Made by a program: the position numbers and the translations under genes
Assembly (NCBI RefSeq): GCF_029338195.1
Contig: NZ_CP119779.1
Span: 3,038,001 to 3,102,000, forward strand
Direction of reading: 5' to 3'
Length of the DNA stretch: 64,000 nucleotides
Origin: Haloarcula litorea
GTDB lineage: Archaea; Halobacteriota; Halobacteria; Halobacteriales; Haloarculaceae
Shown here: positions 17,657-25,307 of the stretch, one piece after another
Layout: every line of letters starts with the position of its first letter
Position numbering within the stretch: the stretch's first letter is position 1
The notes under the pieces: generated by a model
The model's database searches: none
What the model saw: the letters and a program-made list of their open reading frames with translations, nothing else
Told to the model about the DNA's origin: nothing

Positions 17657-18159
17657 GGGTCGCCGTCACGGGCACACCGGGGACGGGCAAGACGACGGCG
17701 ACCGACCTGCTGGAGGGCGACCTCGACGTGCTCCACCTGAACGACGTGATCGCGGCCGAGGACCTGTCGACCGGCGTCGACGAGGAGCGCGGGAGCGTCG
17801 TCGCCGACCTCGACGCCGTGGCGGAGTGGCTCGACGGCCGCGACGACGTGGTCTTCGAGTCCCACCTCGCACACCACTTCGACGCCGACCGCGTGGCGGT
17901 CCTGCGAGCCCACCCCGACGCCGTCGTCGAGCGACTGCGCGAGCGGGGCGACGAGGACGCGAAGGCCTACGAAAATGCGGAGTCCGAGGCGCTGGACGTG
18001 GTCCTCTCGGAGGCCGTCGACCGACACGGGACGGACAGCGTCTACGAGGTCGACACGACCGACCGCTCCCCCGACGAGGTCGCGGCGGCGATCGACGCCG
18101 TCGTCGCCGGCGAGCGGGACCCGTCGGCCGGGACCGTCGACTACATCGACTGGCTATGA
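17653..18159 (+). CDS. Adenylate kinase AK6/Fap7-like P-loop kinase
   Basis: A 168-residue nucleotide kinase. The P-loop GTPGTGKTT is at residues 7-15 and VFESHLAHHF is the NMP-binding region typical of AK6/Fap7 proteins, which bind AMP/ADP and in eukaryotes and archaea help mature the small ribosomal subunit. Archaeal members are commonly annotated as adenylate kinase family proteins. The GTG start overlaps the hisC stop by four bases (GTGA) and has a strong Shine-Dalgarno site; its own stop overlaps the next ATG (ATGA). Confidence 0.9.
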   Translation: MRVAVTGTPGTGKTTATDLLEGDLDVLHLNDVIAAEDLSTGVDEERGSVVADLDAVAEWLDGRDDVVFESHLAHHFDADRVAVLRAHPDAVVERLRERGDEDAKAYENAESEALDVVLSEAVDRHGTDSVYEVDTTDRSPDEVAAAIDAVVAGERDPSAGTVDYIDWL

Positions 18160-18761
18160 CGCTGGACCGCTACCGCTCGCTGGCCGACCGGGCGCTGGAG
18201 CCGTTCGTCGCCGCGGCCAAGGCCGTCGGCCTCTCGCCCAACGGCGTCAGCGTGCTGGCCTTCCTGCTGGCCGTGGCCGCCGGCGGCGTCTACGCCGTCG
18301 CCGCGCGGGACCCGCTGTTGTACCTGCTCGGTGCCGTGCTCGTCTTCCTGAACGGCTGGCTCGACGTCGTCGACGGGGCGCTCGCCCGCGAACTCGACGT
18401 GGCCTCCGAGGCCGGCGACCTGCTCGACCACGTGCTGGACCGCTACGCCGACATCGCCATCATCGTCGGCCTGGCGGCGGGCGTCGGCCAGTTCGCGCTC
18501 GGCATCGCCGCGGTCACCGGCGTCCTGATGACCTCCTACCTGGGGACCCAGGCCCAGGCGGTCGGTCTCGACCGGGTCTACGGCGGCCTGCTGGGCCGGG
18601 CCGACCGTCTCGCACTGGTCGGGCTGACCACCGGCGTCGCGGCGTTCGTCCGTCCGACCCTGCTGAGTCTGTCGCCTGTCGGCTGGCTGCTGGTCGTCTT
18701 CGCCGCCGTCGGCCACCTCACCGCCGCACAGCGGTTCTACCACTCGATGCGGGCGCTGTGA
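18156..18761 (+). CDS. CDP-alcohol phosphatidyltransferase, archaetidylinositol-phosphate-synthase-like
   Basis: A 201-residue membrane enzyme joining a CDP-activated archaeol to an alcohol phosphate. The full family signature D-x2-D-G-x2-A-R-x8-G-x3-D-x3-D is present as D70, D73, G74, A77, R78, G87, D91, D95. Six hydrophobic helices are evident. Placement in this haloarchaeal operon with hisC and the AK6-like gene fits the archaetidylinositol phosphate synthase group, but which alcohol is used is inferred, not seen. The ATG overlaps the previous stop by four bases. Confidence 0.92.
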   Translation: MTLDRYRSLADRALEPFVAAAKAVGLSPNGVSVLAFLLAVAAGGVYAVAARDPLLYLLGAVLVFLNGWLDVVDGALARELDVASEAGDLLDHVLDRYADIAIIVGLAAGVGQFALGIAAVTGVLMTSYLGTQAQAVGLDRVYGGLLGRADRLALVGLTTGVAAFVRPTLLSLSPVGWLLVVFAAVGHLTAAQRFYHSMRAL

Positions 18762-18774
18762 CCACCAGCGCACC

Positions 18775-18782
18775 ATTTATAC
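18775..18782 (+). promoter_or_regulatory. TATA box for the MBF1 gene
   Basis: ATTTATAC is 24-31 bases before the ATG at 18806, a close match to the archaeal TATA consensus with leaderless spacing. It lies just past the end of the upstream operon. Confidence 0.65.
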
Positions 18783-18805
18783 CGCGGCCTCTCCAATCGC
18801 CGCGT

Positions 18806-19327
18806 ATGGTTCAGTGCGAAATGTGCGGGAAGGACGTCTCCTCGCCCAACCGCGTGAAGGTCGAGGGCGCGGAACTCGACGTCTGCGACGACTGCACCGA
18901 CTTCGGGACCGAAGTCAAGACCGAGGAGTCCTCTTCGACGTCGACGAAGTACTCGACCTCCAGCGGTTCGAGCGGGTCGTCCTCCTCGTCGTCCTCGTCC
19001 TCGTCGTCCGGGGGGTCGGGTCGCCGCCGGGACATGTTCGACGAGATGGACGAGATCGCACAGGACTACGACGACCGGATCCGGCAGGCCCGCGAGTCGA
19101 AGGGGCTGAGCCAGGAGGACCTGGCGAACCAGCTCAACGAGAAGGCCAGCCTCATCCGAAAGCTCGAACGCGGGAACTCGCTGCCCAGCGACGACGTGCG
19201 CGAGAAGCTCGAACGCGCGCTCGGTATCGACCTGAGCGCGGGCGGCAGCACGGACGAGACCGAGTGGTCCGGCGGCAGTTCCAGCGGCGAGTACACGCTG
19301 GGCGACGTCGTCGAGCGGAAAGACTAG
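18806..19327 (+). CDS. Archaeal multiprotein bridging factor 1 (aMBF1)
   Basis: A 173-residue transcription/translation-associated factor. The N-terminal zinc ribbon has C4, C7, C27 and C30; the Cro/C1-type helix-turn-helix (about 90-148) contains RESKGLSQEDLANQL and IRKLERGNSLPS. Between them is a long Ser-rich linker including eleven consecutive serines (58-68) encoded by a TCG/TCC triplet run. The C-terminal tail GEYTLGDVVERK is conserved in archaeal MBF1. Archaeal MBF1 binds the 30S ribosomal subunit. The stop overlaps the convergent response regulator stop at CTAG 19324-19327. Confidence 0.94.
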   Translation: MVQCEMCGKDVSSPNRVKVEGAELDVCDDCTDFGTEVKTEESSSTSTKYSTSSGSSGSSSSSSSSSSSGGSGRRRDMFDEMDEIAQDYDDRIRQARESKGLSQEDLANQLNEKASLIRKLERGNSLPSDDVREKLERALGIDLSAGGSTDETEWSGGSSSGEYTLGDVVERKD

Positions 19328-19881
19328 AGCCGGAGGTCCCGTTCGTCGACGTCGAGTTCGGCGGCGAGGGCGTCGACACGTTGCTCGATCTCCTCGATCT
19401 CGCGCTGGAGTTCCCGGTAGCGCTCGCTGTCCTGGAGTTCCGACCGGGGCTTCTCGACCTGGAGGACGTTGCGCTTCAGCTTCCGGGTGGTGAGCCGCTG
19501 GAGCTGTTCGTTGTACGTCGTGATCTGCCGGAGCCGGTCGACGACGTCGAGCAGCTCCGCTCGGGTGACCGGCTTGACGAGGTAGTCGTCGACGCCCATG
19601 TCGAGGATGTCGAAGTCGGGATCGACCGCGGTCACCATCGCGACTCGGCAGGAGAGGCCGCGGTCCTCGATCTCGGCCAGCACCTCGTTGCCGGAGACGA
19701 CCGGCATCCGACGGTCCAACAGCACCACGTCCACGTCCTCGGCGAGGGACTCGACGCCGTCCGCGCCGCCGTAGGCGGTCCGGACCTCGTAGTCGTCCGC
19801 GAGGTAGTCCGCGTAGAGGTCCGCGAGGTGCTGTTCGTCCTCGACGACGAGTACGGTGGCTTGGTCCGCGCCTGGTGTCAC
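19324..19881 (-). CDS. HalX-domain response regulator
   Basis: A 185-residue two-component receiver with C-terminal HalX domain. The receiver shows the acidic pair E14/D15, phosphorylatable D56 in LLDRRMP, T84 in MVTAV and K103 in YLVKPV. Residues 115-185 form the helical HalX region with a coiled coil. The GTG at 19881 ([15 protein letters not shown]) is preferred to a TTG at 19944, because a TATA-like TGTTAAG at about 19916-19922 on the minus strand would otherwise be inside the gene. No kinase is adjacent. Output of HalX domains is unsettled. Confidence 0.85.
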   Translation of the reverse strand: MTPGADQATVLVVEDEQHLADLYADYLADDYEVRTAYGGADGVESLAEDVDVVLLDRRMPVVSGNEVLAEIEDRGLSCRVAMVTAVDPDFDILDMGVDDYLVKPVTRAELLDVVDRLRQITTYNEQLQRLTTRKLKRNVLQVEKPRSELQDSERYRELQREIEEIEQRVDALAAELDVDERDLRL

Positions 19882-19990
19882 GGGTCGGTCTATCGTCCGT
19901 ATCCCACCCACCGTCTTAACAGTCACTCTCTCCGGGACTGTCAACTGTTGGCGCGCAACCTATTTGACCGTGCCCGCCGCCGTGACGTGT

Positions 19991-20638
19991 ATGTTCGTTC
20001 TGGTCAACCTCAAGGCGTACCCGTGTGATCCCGTCGAAGTCGCGACCGCCGCCGCGGACGTGGCAGACGACGCGGACGTCCGCGTCGCCGTCGCACCGCA
20101 GGCAGCACACCTCTCGGCCGTCGCCGAGACCGGCGTCGAGACGTGGGCCCAGCACGTCAGCCCCGTCAAGCACGGCAGCCACACCGGCAGCACGCTCGCC
20201 GAGGCCGCCGCCGACGCCGGGGCGGAGGGGACGCTGCTCAACCACTCCGAGAACCGCCTGAAACTGGCCGACATCGACGCGTCACTAGACGCCGCCGACC
20301 GTGCCGACCTGGAGACGATCGTCTGTGCGAACAACCCCGACCAGATCGGGGCCGCAGCGGCGCTGGGCCCGGACGCGGTGGCCGTCGAACCGCCGGAACT
20401 CATCGGGACCGGCACGCCGGTCAGCCAGGCCGACCCCGACGTGGTGACGGGGGCCGTCGACGCCGCCGCCCGCGTCAGCGGCGACGTGGACGTGCTCTGT
20501 GGGGCCGGCATCTCGACCGGCGACGACATCGTGGCCGCCAGCGATCTCGGCGCGAGCGGCGTCCTGCTCGCCAGCGGCGTGGCGAAGGCCGACGATCCGC
20601 GGGCGGCCCTGGAGGACCTCGTCGAACCGCTCGCGTAG
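19991..20638 (+). CDS. tpiA: Triosephosphate isomerase
   Basis: Interconverts dihydroxyacetone phosphate and glyceraldehyde 3-phosphate. At 215 residues it is the short archaeal form. The catalytic set is visible: K8 in VNLKAYP, H85 in LLNHSENR and E133 in [11 protein letters not shown]; phosphate-gripping [10 protein letters not shown] and [11 protein letters not shown] close the barrel. The start at 19991 places the N-terminal strand normally; the frame upstream overlaps the divergent response regulator promoter. Confidence 0.97.
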   Translation: MFVLVNLKAYPCDPVEVATAAADVADDADVRVAVAPQAAHLSAVAETGVETWAQHVSPVKHGSHTGSTLAEAAADAGAEGTLLNHSENRLKLADIDASLDAADRADLETIVCANNPDQIGAAAALGPDAVAVEPPELIGTGTPVSQADPDVVTGAVDAAARVSGDVDVLCGAGISTGDDIVAASDLGASGVLLASGVAKADDPRAALEDLVEPLA

Positions 20639-20768
20639 GTGACGCTCGCGGCGGGCCCCGGTCGGCGGTGGTGCGGAACGGCCGCGACACCGACGGCCAC
20701 GACTCACGAACGGGCCACCGCCGGGCCGGCCCCGAAGAACTTTGCTGACGGGTCGTGTCACTCCTGGT

Positions 20769-20951
20769 ATGGACGCCGTCCGGATCGCCCGCCTCGTCGC
20801 GTCGTTCCTGATCGCCGGCGCGCTCCTCGGCGGTGGGGTGTTGGCCTACTGGCAGTTGGGACTGGTCGTCGGGCTCGCCGGTGTCGCCGTGAGCGTGATC
20901 GTGGCCGCCGTGGCCGGCTACGACACCTACCGGTTCGCCAGTGCGGCGTAG
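20769..20951 (+). CDS. Small two-helix membrane protein
   Basis: A 60-residue protein of almost wholly hydrophobic composition forming two membrane helices joined by YWQLG, with a short charged N-terminus (MDAVRIAR) and C-terminal YDTYRFASAA. No family recognised. Codon use matches the neighbours and the ATG follows the usual GGTATG context. It stands alone between tpiA and the carbonic anhydrase gene. Confidence 0.6.
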   Translation: MDAVRIARLVASFLIAGALLGGGVLAYWQLGLVVGLAGVAVSVIVAAVAGYDTYRFASAA

Positions 20952-21059
20952 TCCGACGGCTCCGACGGGAAGCCCCGTCGTCCCACGACCGGCGTGGTTC
21001 CGAGACCGAACCGTGGCGAATCGAGAACGAATATGGTAGTTGCGTCCGCCTGAGCAGAC

Positions 21060-21740
21060 ATGAACGAAACACTCATCGATCTACTGGGGGGAAACAGGAC
21101 CCACGCCGACGCGTTCGACGGGCGGTTCGACGAGGTCCAGGACGGGCAGGCACCCGACGCCGTCACCGTCTGCTGTTCGGACTCGCGGGTCCTGCAGGAT
21201 CACGCCTTCGACAACGACGAGCCGGGCCACGTCTTCACCTGTGGCAACATCGGGAACCGCGTCGTCCAGCGCGCCGACGGGGAGGTGTTCGTCTCCGGCG
21301 ACGTGCTGTACCCGCTCGTCCACACCGGCACCGAGACGGCCGTCGTGATGGGACACACCGGGTGTGGGGCAGTGACCGCCACCTACGACGCCCTCACGGG
21401 CGGGCTCTCGGACCGCCGGGGGATCGAACACTGTATCGACCTCCTGAAGCCGCTCCTCGAGGAGGGCGTCGAGGCGCTGCCCGACGACCTCGACCGGGCC
21501 GGCGCGATCAACCGACTGGTCGAGTGCAACGTAGACGGACAGGTCCGGCACCTCCGAGAGAGCCCCGACGTGCCCACCGGCGTCGACGTCGTCGGCGTCG
21601 TCTACGACTTCCAGGACGTCTACGGCGGGCGGCGCGGCGAGGTCCACGTCGTCAACGTCGACGGCGAGACGAGCGTCGAGACGCTCCGCGACGAGTACCC
21701 CGACATCGCGGACCGCGTCCATCGGCTCTGGGAGTACTGA
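21060..21740 (+). CDS. Beta-class carbonic anhydrase
   Basis: Reversible hydration of carbon dioxide. Zinc ligands are C39 (CCSDSRV), H99 and C102 (GHTGCGAV), and the Asp-Arg dyad D41/R43 is intact. The length of 226 residues is normal and there is no signal peptide, so it is cytoplasmic. It is monocistronic, with its stop 9 bases from the convergent universal stress protein gene. Confidence 0.95.
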   Translation: MNETLIDLLGGNRTHADAFDGRFDEVQDGQAPDAVTVCCSDSRVLQDHAFDNDEPGHVFTCGNIGNRVVQRADGEVFVSGDVLYPLVHTGTETAVVMGHTGCGAVTATYDALTGGLSDRRGIEHCIDLLKPLLEEGVEALPDDLDRAGAINRLVECNVDGQVRHLRESPDVPTGVDVVGVVYDFQDVYGGRRGEVHVVNVDGETSVETLRDEYPDIADRVHRLWEY

Positions 21741-21749
21741 CGGCGGTCC

Positions 21750-22640
21750 TCAGGCGTCCTCTCGGTTCGCCCTGACCGCGAGGACGGGGACCTCCGAGCG
21801 GCGGATCAGCCGCTCCGTCGTGCTCCCGAGGAGCACGCGGCGGAGCCCGGTCCTTCCCTGTGTCCCCATCGCGACCAGATCCACCTCGTTGTCCTCGGCG
21901 TACTCGAGGAGGTCCCGGGTCGGGTAGCCCTGTCTGACCTCGGCGACCGCGTCGGCTCCGGCCTCGCGCGCCCGATCGACGATCTCCCCGGTCGCCTCCT
22001 CGGCCTCCGACTGGAGCTGGTCGAGGAGTCCCGTCGGCATCGTGTAGTCGGGGCTCGCGACGACGTCGTCCAGATTGATCACGCTGACCGCGTGGAGGCG
22101 CGCCCCGGCGGCCGCCGCGACGGCGACGGCGTGGTCGACGGCCGCGTCGGCCGCCTCGCTCCCGTCGGTCGGGAGCAACACCTCGTCGTAGCCGTCGTCC
22201 AGGACGCTCGCGTCCGTGACGCGTCCCGTCAAGACCGGTACGTCTGCGTGTCTGACGACGTGTTCGGCGACGCTTCCGGCCACGTACCGGCGGACGCCGG
22301 TCCGTCCGTGGGTCCCCATCGCCACGAGGTCGACGCCGTGGTCGTCGACGTAGTCCAGGATCGCCTCGCCCGGCGAGCCACGGACCGTCGCCGTCTCCGT
22401 GACGACGTCTCCCAAGAGATCCTCGACTGCCTCGATGGCTTCCAGACCGGCCGATTCCAGGCGCTCGACGAACGCCTCGTCGACGCCGCCGGCGCTGAAC
22501 GGTCCGGCGGCGTCGCTGACGGCGACGACGCTGACGACGTGGACCGTCGCGTCGAACAGGTCCGCGAGGTACGCGCCGTGTTCGGCGGCCCGGACCGCGT
22601 GCTCGCTGCCGTCGGTCGGGACGAGTATCGTGTCGTACAT
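21750..22640 (-). CDS. Tandem UspA universal stress protein
   Basis: A 296-residue protein of two UspA domains (about 1-140 and 150-292). Each starts with a strand ending in PTDGSE and each keeps the ATP-binding pattern G-x2-G-x9-G-S/T (GTHGRTGVRRYVAGS and GTQGRTGLRRVLLGS), so both halves are probably nucleotide-binding. The role is stress response of unknown detail. It is divergent from the lipoprotein gene, with both promoters in 83 bases. Confidence 0.93.
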   Translation of the reverse strand: MYDTILVPTDGSEHAVRAAEHGAYLADLFDATVHVVSVVAVSDAAGPFSAGGVDEAFVERLESAGLEAIEAVEDLLGDVVTETATVRGSPGEAILDYVDDHGVDLVAMGTHGRTGVRRYVAGSVAEHVVRHADVPVLTGRVTDASVLDDGYDEVLLPTDGSEAADAAVDHAVAVAAAAGARLHAVSVINLDDVVASPDYTMPTGLLDQLQSEAEEATGEIVDRAREAGADAVAEVRQGYPTRDLLEYAEDNEVDLVAMGTQGRTGLRRVLLGSTTERLIRRSEVPVLAVRANREDA

Positions 22641-22662
22641 ACGGGACGCTTCACCGACGAGT

Positions 22663-22672
22663 GACATAAATC
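22663..22672 (-). promoter_or_regulatory. TATA-like box for the tandem UspA gene
   Basis: On the minus strand this reads GATTTATGTC, centred about 27 bases before the ATG at 22640. It shares the short divergent control region with the TTATATAC box at 22696. Confidence 0.5.
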
Positions 22673-22695
22673 GCGTCACCGTTCCCGGCGAGGGA

Positions 22696-22703
22696 TTATA
22701 TAC
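22696..22703 (+). promoter_or_regulatory. TATA box for the lipoprotein-membrane protein pair
   Basis: TTATATAC is 21-28 bases before the ATG at 22724, consistent with a leaderless transcript of the two-gene operon. Confidence 0.55.
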
Positions 22704-22723
22704 AGCCTGTTTGAAATGTCTGT

Positions 22724-23356
22724 ATGAACCGACGCGACGCGATCCGTACCGGCCTCGCACTGGGGACGGCCGCCGTCTGTGGGTGTCTCGGCGACGGCGG
22801 CGACCCGGCGTTCCGCGAGGGGTTCGAGGACGGGATGGGCGACTGGGCGACCGACGCCGCCATCGGGCCGGAGGTAGACCTCGCCGAGTTCGAGTGGGAG
22901 GTGGGGGTCTCCGGCGAGCAGGCCGCCGCCGGCGATCGGTCGCTCCGCATCTGGAACGAGGGGGACTACGACGACGGTGTCTCGTGGGCCGTCCATCCAG
23001 TGTCGGTCGAGGCCGGGCAGCCCTACACCGCCACCGTGTCCGCACAGCTCTGGAGCGAGTCGGAGTCGTTCAACACGCTCCGGGACGCCGTGATGCGTCT
23101 GGGTCCCGAGCGGCCCGAGACGGAAGAGGAGTTCCCGCAGCCGGGTGTGAACACGACCGCGCTGGGACAGACGCCCTACGGCGGACTTCGCGAGCCGCTG
23201 TGGCTCGCCGACGGGTGGCGCGAGTACACGTTCGAGTGGACGACACCCGAACTCTCCTCGGAGACGCTGTACGTCGCGGTGGGGACAGCCGTCATCTGGG
23301 AGGGCGACGCGACCCACTACGTCGACGAACTGTCGGTCGAACTCGAACCGCGATGA
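22724..23356 (+). CDS. Exported lipoprotein of unknown function
   Basis: A 210-residue protein with a Tat-like N-terminus (MNRRDAIRTGLALG) and a lipobox-like AAVCGC, so it is predicted to be exported folded and lipid-anchored. The mature part is rich in beta strands with the segments FEDGMGDWATDA and YTFEWTTPELSSETLYVAVG, the look of a jelly-roll carbohydrate-binding module, which is inference from form only. Its stop overlaps the start of the next gene by four bases. Confidence 0.72.
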   Translation: MNRRDAIRTGLALGTAAVCGCLGDGGDPAFREGFEDGMGDWATDAAIGPEVDLAEFEWEVGVSGEQAAAGDRSLRIWNEGDYDDGVSWAVHPVSVEAGQPYTATVSAQLWSESESFNTLRDAVMRLGPERPETEEEFPQPGVNTTALGQTPYGGLREPLWLADGWREYTFEWTTPELSSETLYVAVGTAVIWEGDATHYVDELSVELEPR

Positions 23357-23733
23357 CGACGCTCGTCAACGGTCTGCTCGGCGGGCTGGCCGCGGGGCTG
23401 CTCGCCAGTGCGGTCGCGGTGTGGGTCGGGCCGGCGAGCCGGTCGTCCCGGGCCCGGACCGTCGCGGGCGCGGGCGGGTACGGCGCGGTCGCGGGCGCGG
23501 TGCTGGTGGCGCTGGAACTGTTCGTCCTCGGCCTCCTCGGAGTCCCGCCCACGCGGGGCGAGGCGCTGGCGGTCGCCGTCGGTTGGAGCGCGCTGCTCCT
23601 CGCACTGACCGCAGCCGTTCGGGCGACACGGTCCGACGGATCGGGCTGGCCGCCCCTCCGCGCACTGGTCGCTTTCCACGTCGTCTACGGACTGCTGCTC
23701 GGGGCCTGGATACGCCTGACGTGGATCACCTGA
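23353..23733 (+). CDS. Small polytopic membrane protein
   Basis: A 126-residue protein with four predicted membrane helices and few charged residues. The ATG overlaps the lipoprotein stop (ATGA), so the two are translationally coupled and may act together at the membrane. No family recognised. It ends 1 base from the convergent HMA gene. Confidence 0.7.
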   Translation: MTTLVNGLLGGLAAGLLASAVAVWVGPASRSSRARTVAGAGGYGAVAGAVLVALELFVLGLLGVPPTRGEALAVAVGWSALLLALTAAVRATRSDGSGWPPLRALVAFHVVYGLLLGAWIRLTWIT

Positions 23734-23734
23734 C

Positions 23735-23938
23735 CTACGGCGCGACCGAGTAGCCGGCGTCCTCGATGGCCGTGTGGAGGTCCGTGTCGTCCGTACCCTC
23801 CGCTGTCACCTCGACGCTGTCGGTCTCGTGGTCGGCCTCGACCCGACTCACCCCGTCGATGGCGCGTAATGCGTCCTCGACCTTCTCCTCGCAGCCGGTG
23901 CAGGACATCCCGGTGACGGTGAACGATCGCTGGGACAT
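23735..23938 (-). CDS. Heavy-metal-associated (HMA) domain protein, copper-chaperone-like
   Basis: A 67-residue ferredoxin-fold metal-binding protein. The GMSCTGCEEKV motif supplies the C13-x2-C16 pair that binds soft metals, usually copper(I). It is the size of CopZ chaperones. No P-type ATPase is in the window, so its partner is unknown. The start at 23938 (MSQRSFTVTG) gives the standard N-terminal strand. Confidence 0.93.
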   Translation of the reverse strand: MSQRSFTVTGMSCTGCEEKVEDALRAIDGVSRVEADHETDSVEVTAEGTDDTDLHTAIEDAGYSVAP

Positions 23939-23988
23939 ACTCGGTTGTGAGGGGCTCGGCCGAAAAACGGTTTGGGGGCGTCGGTCGG

Positions 23989-24030
23989 TCACCGACTCTC
24001 GCGCTGCTCGACCTTGTTCAAGTCGATAAA
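23989..24030 (-). pseudogene. Fragment duplicating the 3' end of chorismate mutase
   Basis: On the minus strand these 42 bases read FIDLNKVEQRESR followed by a TGA, matching LIELNKVEQRENR plus stop at the end of the intact chorismate mutase gene (25014-25055). By hand count 33 of 42 bases agree. No start or other domain precedes it. It lies about 1.0 kb downstream of the intact gene, with a toxin-antitoxin pair between, and may be an old target-site copy. Confidence 0.6.
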
Positions 24031-24158
24031 ATCCATTTGCAGTCTCGCTAAAATGACGCCCGGTAACAATCTCACCCTGTCGAATACGGGCGACAGCACC
24101 CTTCAGTAAATAACATTAATAAACAAACCTGCTGGCCTCCAATCGGTCTCTCGGTCGA

Positions 24159-24575
24159 TTAGCGTGTGTCGAACGAGTCAACCACGTCGGTCGTCGAATA
24201 GGTCTCGACGACGGCTTGTTCACGGAAGTCGCTGTCGTCGCTCCAGATACCCGCATCATTGGCAAGGGCACACGCGACGTACAGCACGTCACCGGGATCA
24301 GTCTCGCCGATGGCCGCCTCGGCCTCCTCGATATATGGATGAAACTTGCCGGCTGGGACGACCTCGATATACTGGAACAGAAGGTCGATGAACTGTCCGA
24401 CTCGCTCTGGACTCATCCCGGACTTCTCGACGATTAACTCCGTGTAGTTCTCTATGTCGTCGTGGACGAACTCGGGTGTCAGGAGATCCGGTTCGAGCGT
24501 CACGATGAGTTCGCGGGTCTTCGAGTCGGCGATGAGCGCGGAGATGACGACGTTGGCGTCGACGACCAGCTTCAT
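24159..24575 (-). CDS. PIN-domain ribonuclease, VapC-like toxin
   Basis: A 138-residue PIN-domain protein. The acidic cluster is visible: D6 in VVDANVVISAL, E42 in IENYTE, D96 in TDPGDVLYVA and D113/D114/D116 in WSDDSDF. Such proteins cut RNA and are held inactive by a partner antitoxin. It starts 7 bases after the ribbon-helix-helix gene, so the two form an operon. Composition is less GC-rich than the neighbours. Confidence 0.88.
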   Translation of the reverse strand: MKLVVDANVVISALIADSKTRELIVTLEPDLLTPEFVHDDIENYTELIVEKSGMSPERVGQFIDLLFQYIEVVPAGKFHPYIEEAEAAIGETDPGDVLYVACALANDAGIWSDDSDFREQAVVETYSTTDVVDSFDTR

Positions 24576-24582
24576 ACAAGCA

Positions 24583-24813
24583 CTACTCCGACTGCTTCTC
24601 GACGCGTCCGCGTCCGGCTTCGTTGATTCTGTCGGCGATATCGGCGACGTCGCTCTCGGTGAGTTCGCTACCGGACGTGAGTTCGTCCATGACCTCGAGG
24701 GTCTCGACTTTCTCCTGGATGGCCTGTCGGGTGACCTCGCTCCAGTTGATCTCCGGGTGTTCCTCCATCCGGTCTTTGAGGTCGTCGTCGACGTTGACGG
24801 TGATACTGGGCAT
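24583..24813 (-). CDS. Ribbon-helix-helix antitoxin, VapB-like
   Basis: A 76-residue protein. The N-terminal strand ITVNVDDDLKDRMEEH and following NWSEVTRQAIQEKVETLE are a MetJ/Arc ribbon-helix-helix; the remaining residues are acidic and helical, as expected of the toxin-binding tail. It precedes the PIN-domain gene and probably represses their shared promoter, which carries a 16-base palindrome. Confidence 0.87.
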   Translation of the reverse strand: MPSITVNVDDDLKDRMEEHPEINWSEVTRQAIQEKVETLEVMDELTSGSELTESDVADIADRINEAGRGRVEKQSE

Positions 24814-24829
24814 ACAGGAAACTACGTGT

Positions 24830-24845
24830 ACACAGAATACTGTGT
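24830..24845 (-). promoter_or_regulatory. Palindromic operator candidate for the toxin-antitoxin operon
   Basis: ACACAG and CTGTGT form a perfect inverted repeat with AATA between them, 17-32 bases before the antitoxin ATG. The minus-strand core AGTATTC may also serve as the TATA element, so antitoxin bound here would block transcription, the usual autoregulation of such pairs. Confidence 0.5.
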
Positions 24846-25013
24846 CTTTCGGTGCGATGGGTGTTCGAGAAGTGCTGCGGACTCCAGGGCGGTCGGGTAC
24901 CAGCGTCGCCGATCAGCGACTCTCGCTGCCCCACCGGTGAGAGATAGCGCAGCTAACTGAAGAGGATTGTCGGAATCGTTCCGACCGAAACGCCCTGAGA
25001 TGGCCGATTTCGG

Positions 25014-25307
25014 CTACCGGTTCTCGCGCTGTTCGACCTTGTTCAGTTCGATGAGCAGCCGGAACGTGGCCTTCACGAGGTTTGCGTCGACGTCGAACCG
25101 CTCGGCGTTCTCGCCGGCCCGCTCCATCACGGCCTGCTCCTGCTCCTCGTCGGTCGTCGGCAGGCCCCGCTCCGCCTTGACCTGGGCGATGGTGTCGGCC
25201 ACGTACGTCCGCTGGGCGATCTTCTCGACGATCTCGCGGTCGATGGTGCGTATCTCGTCGCGCAGTTCGTCCAGCGACATCTCCTCGGGGTTGGGTTCCT
25301 GACTCAT
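25014..25307 (-). CDS. Chorismate mutase
   Basis: Converts chorismate to prephenate for phenylalanine and tyrosine. A 97-residue AroQ-type all-helical protein: LDELRDEIRTIDREIVEKIAQR and VADTIAQVKAERGLP carry the substrate-binding Arg and Lys (about R16, R33, K44). The ATG overlaps the shikimate kinase stop by four bases (25304-25307), so the two steps flanking chorismate are coupled. The last 13 codons are duplicated at 23989-24030. Confidence 0.94.
   Translation of the reverse strand: MSQEPNPEEMSLDELRDEIRTIDREIVEKIAQRTYVADTIAQVKAERGLPTTDEEQEQAVMERAGENAERFDVDANLVKATFRLLIELNKVEQRENR

Larger units (their letters stand above)
23989..25055. mobile_element. Possible small integrated islet carrying a toxin-antitoxin pair
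   Basis: The segment between the two copies of the chorismate mutase 3' end holds a PIN-RHH pair and AT-richer non-coding DNA (24028-24158 is conspicuously AT-rich for this genome). Direct repeats made of a gene's 3' end are what site-specific integration leaves. No integrase gene or terminal inverted repeat is present, so the mechanism is unproved and it may be a decayed remnant. Confidence 0.35.

Noticed and set aside
19882-19944. N-terminal extension of the response regulator to a TTG at 19944
   Set aside because: It would contain the gene's own TATA-like sequence and adds residues before the receiver fold that have no counterpart in the family.
24028-24158. AT-rich stretch as a replication origin
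   Set aside because: It is AT-rich but lacks paired origin-recognition repeats with G-strings and there is no orc1/cdc6 gene nearby; it fits better as part of the islet.
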